Below the pieces are notes generated by a model, which saw nothing but the letters and a program-made list of their open reading frames with translations, was not told the origin of the DNA and ran no database searches. This document shows positions 1-7,200 of a stretch of DNA of 11,064 bases, piece by piece (positions within the stretch are counted from its first letter, which is position 1; every line of letters starts with the position of its first letter). Position numbers and translations under genes: made by a program. The DNA is from JALVCQ01 sp964452325 (GTDB lineage Bacteria > Bacteroidota > Bacteroidia > JAADEI01 > JALVCQ01): positions 1 to 11,064 of the forward strand of contig CAYVLB010000059.1 in assembly GCA_964452325.1 (NCBI GenBank). The letters are read 5' to 3'.

Positions 1-89
1 ATAAAAACACACCAAGTAAAACACCTTAAAGATCGGCACTATTGACATGCTCCACAATTAATATTGCCCGTACGGATAAACATGCTTCG

Positions 90-1259
90 ATGTGGCAGGA
101 AAAATTCCTTCAATACCTGGCGCAGACCACAGATTCGCCCATGATGTTAGAGATCGAATCGGCACGCGGCAACTACCTATACGGACCCGGTGGACGACGT
201 TACCTTGACCTGATTTCAGGAATCAGTGTATCTGTCATAGGTCACAACGTCCCCCAGGTGAAGGAAGCGGTATATCGTCAACTCAATCGGCACACCCACG
301 TGATGGTATACGGTGAGTTTGTTCAGCCTGTACAAATTTCGCTAGCAGAACGACTTCTCCAATGGGCTGGCCCTCCATTCGAACGGGTCTATTTTGTCAA
401 TTCGGGTAGTGAGGCTGTCGAAGGTGCTATAAAAGTGGCCCGTCGATTCACAGGACGTCCATGGGTTGTTACATTCGAGGGGGCATATCACGGGAGTACT
501 GCGGGGGCTTTGGCATTGGTCGGGAAGTCGTGGCTATCACGAGCCTATCGTCCCCTTCCACCGGGCGTACGACGATTACCATTTAATGATATTGACGCAC
601 TTGATGCGATCGACCACCATACAGCAGCGGTGATTGTCGAACCGGTGCAAGGCGAAGCGGGCGCTCAGCCGGCTCGACGTGCTTTCCTTCGAGCCCTACG
701 AAAGCGATGCGATACTACTGGCTCCCTTCTCATCTTTGACGAAGTGCAAACAGGCATCGGACGTATAGGCGCCCGCTTCGCCTTGCACGCTTACAACATC
801 ACCCCCGATATCCTCGTAGTGGGAAAAGCACTGGGAGGAGGATTTCCCCTGGGCGCCTTTTTGGGGCCCGCTCATGTAATGGACGTGATTCGAAAGGACC
901 CAATATTGGGACATATCACCACCTTTGGTGGACATCCCATCTCATGCGCAGCCGCTGAAGCTACCCTCCAAATTATCGAACAAAAGCAACTCATCAAAGA
1001 AGTACCCGCCAAAGAACAACTCTTTTTTCATCACCTTCCCCAACTGAAAGGAAAGGGATTGCTGTTGGCACTCCCAACCGAAGGACAACCTCAAACACAC
1101 AATCTCATCCAACGCCTCTTACAACGAGGAATTATTACCGATTGGTTCCTCTTCCAGCCAGCCGCCATCCGAATTTCCCCGCCACTCACAATCACACCAC
1201 AACAGATTGAGTGGGCCTGTCGTCAAATCAACGAAGCCTTATCAGAAATCACCTCCTAA
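90..1259 (+). CDS. Class III PLP-dependent aminotransferase (acetylornithine/ornithine aminotransferase-like)
   Basis: Pyridoxal-phosphate aminotransferase of fold type I, class III, which moves an amino group from an omega-amino donor to a 2-oxo acid in the cytoplasm. Counting from the ATG at 90 (389 residues), the landmarks are NSGSE at 104-108 (cofactor phosphate region), FEGAYHG at 129-135, EPVQGEAG at 184-191, FDEVQTGIGR at 216-225 with Asp217 for the pyridine nitrogen, Lys246 in VVGKALGGG as the Schiff-base lysine, and TTFGGHP at 277-283. Length is normal for the family and all catalytic residues are present. An in-frame TTG at 42 would add 16 residues; I prefer the ATG because the homologous part (WQEKFLQYLAQTTDSP) begins there. 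No Shine-Dalgarno sequence is evident. The stop codon overlaps that of the convergent neighbour. Substrate is not settled: ornithine, acetylornithine and other omega-amino acids are all possible, and no arginine or lysine pathway gene is nearby. Confidence 0.93.
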   Translation: MWQEKFLQYLAQTTDSPMMLEIESARGNYLYGPGGRRYLDLISGISVSVIGHNVPQVKEAVYRQLNRHTHVMVYGEFVQPVQISLAERLLQWAGPPFERVYFVNSGSEAVEGAIKVARRFTGRPWVVTFEGAYHGSTAGALALVGKSWLSRAYRPLPPGVRRLPFNDIDALDAIDHHTAAVIVEPVQGEAGAQPARRAFLRALRKRCDTTGSLLIFDEVQTGIGRIGARFALHAYNITPDILVVGKALGGGFPLGAFLGPAHVMDVIRKDPILGHITTFGGHPISCAAAEATLQIIEQKQLIKEVPAKEQLFFHHLPQLKGKGLLLALPTEGQPQTHNLIQRLLQRGIITDWFLFQPAAIRISPPLTITPQQIEWACRQINEALSEITS

Positions 1260-2551
1260 TCCGACTCCGAATCGTTCGCTTCATCATCGACGGAAGCAAT
1301 TTTGCGAACACGTAGTAGCTCAACACGGCGAGGAGTGCCCCGCAATACTTCAAATTCATAAGGAAAAATTATAACCCGCTCTCCACGACGAGGGATATGC
1401 CCCATCTCATGGACCACCAGCCCTCCCAACGTTTGGTAATCACCTTTCGGCAAACCCATGCCATACTTATCGTTAAGATAATCTATTTCTAATCGGGCAC
1501 TAAACTCATATTCTCCGTCCCCTATTTTCCTTTCATGAAGTTTTCCCCTGTCGAATTCATCTCGAATATCCCCCACGATCTCTTCGAGAATATCTTCTAA
1601 GGTTACTACCCCCACCGGAACACCATATTCATCAACCACCACCGCCAAGTTTTTACGATCCGCTATCATCTTCCGAAGGGTTTGCTCAGCCTTCATCGAC
1701 TCAGGAAACACTGGCACTTCCATCAGCACTTCCCGTATATCCCGAGGACGCCGAAAAAGACTCACCGCATGAACATACCCGATAATCCGAGTCGGGTCAT
1801 TGTCGTAAACAATAATTCGACTCACTCCATGCTGTTGAAACAGGCGACGCAATACTGCTTCTGAAGCGTTGACATCAATTGCCACCACTTCACTACGTGG
1901 CACTAAACAATGACGAAGCCTCACGTCAGGAAATGCCATTGCTCGACGCATCATGGTTATCGAGGCCGATTCTTGTTGCTGCCCTCCTGCTACCAACAAA
2001 TACCAATCTTTAAGGGAAAAAACCGATGGCTCCCGCTGACCAACGCCCATGACCTTCCCAATCAATTCCACAACCCCCAATATCATCGCATAAAGAGGAT
2101 ATATCAAAACATACCACATCATTAACACAGGCATCACACGTAGCAACATCCGCTCCGGCATCCGATAAAACAACGCCTTGGGAAAATATTCTCCGAAAAG
2201 CAACACCGTAGCCGTAGATAGTCCTGTCGTCAACCAAAAATCAAGGACCGAAGTCCAAGCAATCCCCTGCCCCTCCACCCACGATTGCACCACCTGAGCA
2301 AATAGCAAAGAAAATATGACCAGCACCAAATTGTTGCTAATAAGGATAAACATTACAAATCGGGAAGGCTGTTCAAGGTGGGAACGCAAAAACCTGCCTA
2401 TCCAACGACTTCGCCGGACTTTTACCAGCAAATACAATCGCTGCGAAGCATAAAATGCAATTTCCGATCCCGAAAACACCGCCGACAACACCAACGCCAC
2501 CAATGCCCCTACTACCTCAACCCATGCAATTGAGAGCGGAATCTCATCCAT
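1256..2551 (-). CDS. CNNM/DUF21-CBS-CorC_HlyC membrane protein (hemolysin/CorC family)
   Basis: Inner-membrane protein of the family called hemolysin C, CorB/CorC or CNNM, whose characterised members take part in Mg2+ or Co2+ export or homeostasis. In the 431-residue product from the ATG at 2551, the DUF21 part has hydrophobic segments near 8-27, 64-88, 103-119 and 137-163, with FSGSE at 26-30 and GEYFPKALF at 120-128. A CBS pair follows at about 210-328, including the hallmark VDEYGVPVGVVTLEDILEE at 306-324 and then DIRDEFD. The C-terminal CorC_HlyC domain covers about 338-418, with an acidic tail. A TTG at 2557 adds two residues and lies 6 nt after GGGGAG, so it could be the true start. The gene is last in the five-gene block, 38 nt after the biotin carrier gene. 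Bacteroidota carry several paralogues, one named GldE; nothing here identifies this copy as GldE. Ion specificity is unknown. Confidence 0.92.
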   Translation of the reverse strand: MDEIPLSIAWVEVVGALVALVLSAVFSGSEIAFYASQRLYLLVKVRRSRWIGRFLRSHLEQPSRFVMFILISNNLVLVIFSLLFAQVVQSWVEGQGIAWTSVLDFWLTTGLSTATVLLFGEYFPKALFYRMPERMLLRVMPVLMMWYVLIYPLYAMILGVVELIGKVMGVGQREPSVFSLKDWYLLVAGGQQQESASITMMRRAMAFPDVRLRHCLVPRSEVVAIDVNASEAVLRRLFQQHGVSRIIVYDNDPTRIIGYVHAVSLFRRPRDIREVLMEVPVFPESMKAEQTLRKMIADRKNLAVVVDEYGVPVGVVTLEDILEEIVGDIRDEFDRGKLHERKIGDGEYEFSARLEIDYLNDKYGMGLPKGDYQTLGGLVVHEMGHIPRRGERVIIFPYEFEVLRGTPRRVELLRVRKIASVDDEANDSESD

Positions 2552-2589
2552 AAGCAATGTTTACTCCCCAAAACGCCCCCACATATCTA

Positions 2590-3087
2590 TTATTCCACTA
2601 CAATCAATAATTGCCCCTTTTCCACCGCCTCACCCGCCACCACATGCACACTGGAAACAGTACCTCCTACATCCGATTTAAGCACATTCTCCATCTTCAT
2701 GGCTTCCAATATCACCAATGGGGTTCCCTTCTCCACTTTTGCCCCTTCTTGCACCATTACTTTCAACACCATACCCGGCATCGGAGCCGATATCCGAACA
2801 GTCCGACTTCGCCCCTTTTCAGTTGTTTGCAACGATCGACGCAGGAAATCTATCGGGGTTTGTACCTCCACCGTTTGGCTTATTGGTCCCGTCACCATTT
2901 CCAGCCGACGCCCGGACCGATCTACTACAAAATGCGACGTACCCTCACCATCAGATACACGATATATCCCCTTCCCCACTTCCGTAATCGATCCATTCCA
3001 TACTTGTCCATCAATCCATATTCGATCTCCTTCCGACTCCACAACGTATTCCCGTCCGCCGATTTGAATCATCCACCGACGCCGCAT
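2590..3087 (-). CDS. Biotin carboxyl carrier-like protein (biotinyl/lipoyl domain)
   Basis: Small carrier protein of the biotin/lipoyl attachment family, expected to carry a covalently bound biotin between a biotin carboxylase and a carboxyltransferase (acyl-CoA carboxylase or oxaloacetate decarboxylase type). From the ATG at 3087 (165 residues), an N-terminal beta-rich segment of about 90 residues (VESEGDRIWIDGQVW and following) precedes a basic linker and the biotinyl domain at about 98-165. The attachment motif LEAMKMEN places the modified lysine at 131, with APMPGMV about 30 residues before it as usual. Three in-frame ATGs are possible: 3117 (28-nt overlap with adk), 3087 (2 nt after the adk stop) and 3072. 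I took 3087 for its tight coupling to adk; relatives I recall begin nearer 3072. No carboxylase subunit lies in the window, so its partners must be encoded elsewhere. Domain identity is secure; enzyme membership is not. Confidence 0.9.
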   Translation of the reverse strand: MRRRWMIQIGGREYVVESEGDRIWIDGQVWNGSITEVGKGIYRVSDGEGTSHFVVDRSGRRLEMVTGPISQTVEVQTPIDFLRRSLQTTEKGRSRTVRISAPMPGMVLKVMVQEGAKVEKGTPLVILEAMKMENVLKSDVGGTVSSVHVVAGEAVEKGQLLIVVE

Positions 3088-3089
3088 AT

Positions 3090-3677
3090 TCACGATGAAA
3101 CCTGTACTTCGAGCCATGGAGCTATTGCCCGATGCAATCGCTGGGCAACTTCTTCAACAGAGCCCACACCATTGACCCGACATAACTTACCTTGTCGTTC
3201 GTAATGGTCTAATAACGGTGCCGTCTTATTTCGATATTCTTCGAACCTACGACGAATCACTTCCTCACTATCATCAGATCGTCCTTCCACTTCTGCCCGA
3301 TGTAACAAGCGTCTGATCAGCTCCTCCTCCGGCACCTCCAACGACACTACCACCCCTACCGACTCACCCAGTCCTTTCAACAGCCGATCTAAAGCCCGAG
3401 CTTGGGCTATGGTACGCGGAAACCCATCAAGAAGGAACCTTTTCTTCGGCAGCCGCTGAAGGGCATTGCGAAGAATTTCCACTGTGATCTCATCCGGGAC
3501 CAACTCGCCCGCTCTCACAATTTCAGCCACTTCACGACCCAGCGGCGTTTTTCGGCTAATTTCTTCCCGGAATATGTTGCCTGTGGAAATATGATAAAAT
3601 CCAAACGTATTCGCCAGGATTTGCGCTTGGGTTCCTTTACCAGCACCCGGTGGCCCGAACATTACAATGGTCGTCAT
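3090..3677 (-). CDS. adk: Adenylate kinase, short-LID type
   Basis: Cytoplasmic adenylate kinase, catalysing ATP + AMP = 2 ADP, essential for adenine nucleotide balance. The 195-residue protein opens with the P-loop GPPGAGKGTQ at 8-17, followed by the AMP-binding helix region HISTGNIFREEI at 29-40, GELVPDE at 57-63 and DGFPRT at 84-89. The LID at about 120-140 (RRLLHRAEVEGRSDDSEE) is the short form, lacking the four-cysteine zinc site and the longer LID of enzymes of about 215 residues. That form and a length near 190 are usual in Bacteroidota. The ATG overlaps the hpt stop codon in an ATGA arrangement, indicating translational coupling, and the stop lies 2 nt before the chosen biotin carrier start. 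All expected catalytic motifs are present. Confidence 0.97.
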   Translation of the reverse strand: MTTIVMFGPPGAGKGTQAQILANTFGFYHISTGNIFREEISRKTPLGREVAEIVRAGELVPDEITVEILRNALQRLPKKRFLLDGFPRTIAQARALDRLLKGLGESVGVVVSLEVPEEELIRRLLHRAEVEGRSDDSEEVIRRRFEEYRNKTAPLLDHYERQGKLCRVNGVGSVEEVAQRLHRAIAPWLEVQVSS

Positions 3678-4237
3678 GCTAACTTGGTTTTTGACTCCAA
3701 TTTCAACGCATAAATCCCCGGTAGATTCCGACCCAATTGATCATAATCCAATCCATACCCCAGCAGAAAAATGTTGGGTACTTCAAAACCAACATAATCG
3801 ACGTGCACGGGACGCTGTAACGCTTCCCGCTTCAGCAAAAGTGCAGCAACGCGTATCTCCTGCGGTGAATATTCCATCAGCTTATCTTGCAGGTAAGTGA
3901 TCGTCAGGCCCGAATCAACAATATCCTCTAAAATTACGATGGAACGCCCCCGCAACGATTCATTCAATCCAATGAGTTCACGAATCTTGCCTGCCGAATG
4001 CGTCCCCTGATAAGATGCTAATTTAACAAACGAAATCTCACACAAAAAATCAAGATGGCGCAATAAGTCCGCCGCAAAGAAAAACGACCCATTCAAGATC
4101 GCCAAAAACAACGGGCGCTTATTACGCAGCTCCTCATTCATTCGGGCAGCAAGTTCCCGCACCCGGGCCTCCACTCTTTCGGCCGAAATCAAACGGCAAA
4201 ACTCCTTGCCATGCACCGTAACACACTCAGGAAACAT
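3674..4237 (-). CDS. hpt: Hypoxanthine phosphoribosyltransferase
   Basis: Purine salvage enzyme joining hypoxanthine (and usually guanine) to PRPP to give IMP or GMP plus pyrophosphate, in the cytoplasm. From the ATG at 4237 (187 residues) it has LNGSFFFAADL from 48 (pyrophosphate-contacting loop), SYQGTHSAGKIREL from 75 (flexible catalytic loop), the PRPP signature VILEDIVDSGLTITY from 101, Lys136 at the expected purine-contact position and VGFEVPNIFLLGYGLDY from 149, with Asp164 as the likely metal ligand. A longer reading from 4312 would overlap the coding end of the upstream giant gene and adds residues (KEKCFFCDSF) unlike the family, so I rejected it. The gene starts 16 nt after the giant gene's stop and overlaps adk by 4 nt. 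I found no good promoter in front of it, so it may depend on read-through. Confidence 0.95.
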   Translation of the reverse strand: MFPECVTVHGKEFCRLISAERVEARVRELAARMNEELRNKRPLFLAILNGSFFFAADLLRHLDFLCEISFVKLASYQGTHSAGKIRELIGLNESLRGRSIVILEDIVDSGLTITYLQDKLMEYSPQEIRVAALLLKREALQRPVHVDYVGFEVPNIFLLGYGLDYDQLGRNLPGIYALKLESKTKLA

Positions 4238-4253
4238 CAGCGAACGGGTAAAA

Positions 4254-7200
4254 CTATCGCAAAAGAAGCACTTCTCCTTTATAAAGATGAGTAACTCCGT
4301 TAATATCAGCAACTTTAATCATGTAATGATAGTATCCTTCCGGCGCATGTTTCCCATTCGTAATTCCACTCCATCCTTCATTCATATCCGTGGTATAAAA
4401 TACTATTTCACCCCATCGATTAAAAACCCAAAACTCATACTGACGGTATTTGTCGTTGGCCTCATGAAGTACATACAGCAAGGACGGCTTAAAAATGTCA
4501 TTGTTATTGTCATTGTTCGGAGTAAATGCATTGGGAACATACACCAAAGCTTCCATCTGAGCACATACCTGATTAGAATAACTGAAAACGCCCGAGTCGG
4601 ATACCGGCGTATTCTCCACCGCCAACACCTTATAGCATAGGATGGTATCGATCGCTTGTCCCGGATCCGCACTGCTATCTACGTAAGTGGTAGCATTTCC
4701 CGGCAAATAAGCCAGTATTTCGTAGTCACCGTTTCGTCGCAGGCGCATCACTTGATACTCCCGCACCCCGTTGGGCCAATCACCATAAGAAGTCCACGTC
4801 AAAGTCACAGACTTTGCTTCATTTACCCTTGCCCGCAGCCAGATTGACTTGCCTAAGTTACTCCATGGACCATAGTATCCGCACCTATCCACCGTCCGTA
4901 CCCGATACCATTGCGAAGCTATCGTCGGATCAGCCACCGCATCTTCCCAATAAGTCGCAGAAGTGGTGGCATACGCATCATACCACACACCATTGCTGTC
5001 CCGCCAGGCAATCTCATAATAATTCAGATTGGGCTGAACACCAGGCTCCCACGACATCTCCACCCGATGACTGGGAGTGACGCTCACGTAATAAAGACGA
5101 TAGGGCGCCGGCTGATAGAAATACACCGGTGTATCACAATCAATATTACTGAACGAACGATAGCCGGCCGTAGGATGCAATGCTTCAACATAGTAACAAT
5201 AAGACTGATCACACAGATTGGAATCGAGGTATGTAGTATCCGTCGGCGGAAGTATGGCAAGCAACTGGGGCGTAGAATCCATCCGATACACACGATAGGC
5301 GCCCACCGAATCCCACCCCACATACGAACTCCACGTCAAGCGCAAAGAACGCTCTCCTTCCGGAATCACCGTCAAATGGACTAAGCAGTGTACCGTCGAA
5401 GGATCAGAATTCACTTCGCAAATATCCTGAGATTGCACACTATAACAATAACGAGCAGTATTCACATCAAGGGGAGGAACAGAATCAACATAGCGGGTAG
5501 CATTAAGGTCTGATACCGAATCAATGACCAGCTCGTTGCCAAAATTATCACCTCGCCGTATGTAATACTGACGAAATGCAAAAGAGTCAACAGCCCGCCA
5601 TTGGACATATCCATTCACAAACCGATGCGTGGAAACAAAGTCCAGCAATACAGGAGGTGCTGGAACGGTATCCAACACCATTACAGCATTGGGACGAATA
5701 AGGGTATCTTGACATCCATTAGAATCCTCGACAATTAAAGTAATGGTAAAGGTGCCGTCTTTCCCATAATAATAGGGCGGCGGCGTCGGCTGCGTGGAAG
5801 TGTCGAATAACGAACCATAATCACCATAATCCCACCACCACCGTACCAATGGTGCATTCCCATAAGAAAGATCTTGAAGTCGTAATGAATCTGTATAACA
5901 CAACAAGGTATCAAGAATTGCAAAATCAGCAGTCGGAAGTGGGAGCACCTTAACCAATTCCGTTTTTAATGCGGTATCCGAACATCCATAGTCCGAATAT
6001 CCTATCAGGCGCACCGAATAGGTATCAGCAGATGCATAGGTATAGAATACGCTGTCTCCTACGGCATCCACAGTTCCATTGGTATCCATATCCCATTGCA
6101 ATATGGTGGCTTTATAGGACTGATCTAAAAAAGTCACCGACAAAGGTGTACACCCTTCAAGGGGAGATGCCACAAAATCTACCCGCGGACGGGTATACAC
6201 TACCACGCTGTCCTTTTCCGAATCCAACGTGGGATATACAATCACGCACCCCGTAGGATCAACCGCCAATAACGTCGGGTAAAATACCTGAAAATCCAAC
6301 GTAGAATCAAGGACCTTATATGTATGCGACCCGACAAACGTAGTATCTAACGGGCTACCATCACCATAGTCCAGATACATCCCGACAATGTTCAAACTCG
6401 AGTCAATAAAGTTTACTACAAGGGGCTCACATCCTACGTTATTGATCATCTCAAATTTGGGACGCGGCCCCAACACCTTGATGTACTTATCTTTTTCAAC
6501 AGTATCCCGACAACCATACGCACTAATCCCAATTAGCCGGACTGTAAAACCACTGGAAGAATCGCCCGAATTGGTCCTGTAAACGTGGATAGTAGATGGC
6601 ATGGTTACATTAACAGTGGGAGATCCATCACCAAAATCCCATTGATACGTGGCCACATTCCGAGGGTCCAGCACATTAAACGGCACGAAAACCGGCGCAC
6701 AAGAATAAAGGGTATCCGTAGCCACAAAATCGAAGGCTACCTTTTCAATATAGATTGAATCATATGCAGTATCCGCACATCCGATGTCATTCTGACCAAT
6801 CAGTTGAATCGAATACCATCCCGAATCGGCAAATGCCACCTGCACAGATTGACTGGTATCATCCGGCGTCAATGTAGCCGACGGAGTCATTTGCCATTGA
6901 ATCGATTGAATGTCAGGATCACTGTTGGAAGACAACAACAAGGTATCCCCCAAACACAAATGAGCAGCAGACTTGGAAATAGCTACATTGGTCCCCATAT
7001 GCACCGCATTTGGCATCACCACCGAATCATAACACCCATACCCATTGGTAACCACCAAAGCAACAGTAAACTGCGACTTATCAGATGAATAAAGTGTTGC
7101 AGACGTTGACGGCCCCATGGGGGCGGAAATGGCTGCCGAATCATTAGGATCTACAGGGAAAATGTACCACTGATAGCTCATCGGCAAGGCAAAACCAGCA

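Noticed and set aside
42..89. TTG start at 42 for the aminotransferase
   Set aside because: The extra 16 residues look unlike the family and no ribosome binding site precedes it, but it cannot be excluded. A loose -7-like TAATATTG at 59-66 inside this stretch would also favour the ATG at 90; its spacing to the nearest TTG (14 nt) is too short to call a promoter.
2611..3204. Plus-strand 197-codon reading frame opposite the biotin carrier and adk genes
   Set aside because: Its composition (many His, Pro, Ser, Thr, Arg, no domain pattern) is that of an antisense shadow, and both minus-strand genes beneath it are unmistakable.
4238..4312. N-terminal extension of hpt to 4312
   Set aside because: It would overlap the last codons of the giant protein and adds 25 residues with no match to phosphoribosyltransferases; the ATG at 4237 gives the normal family length.
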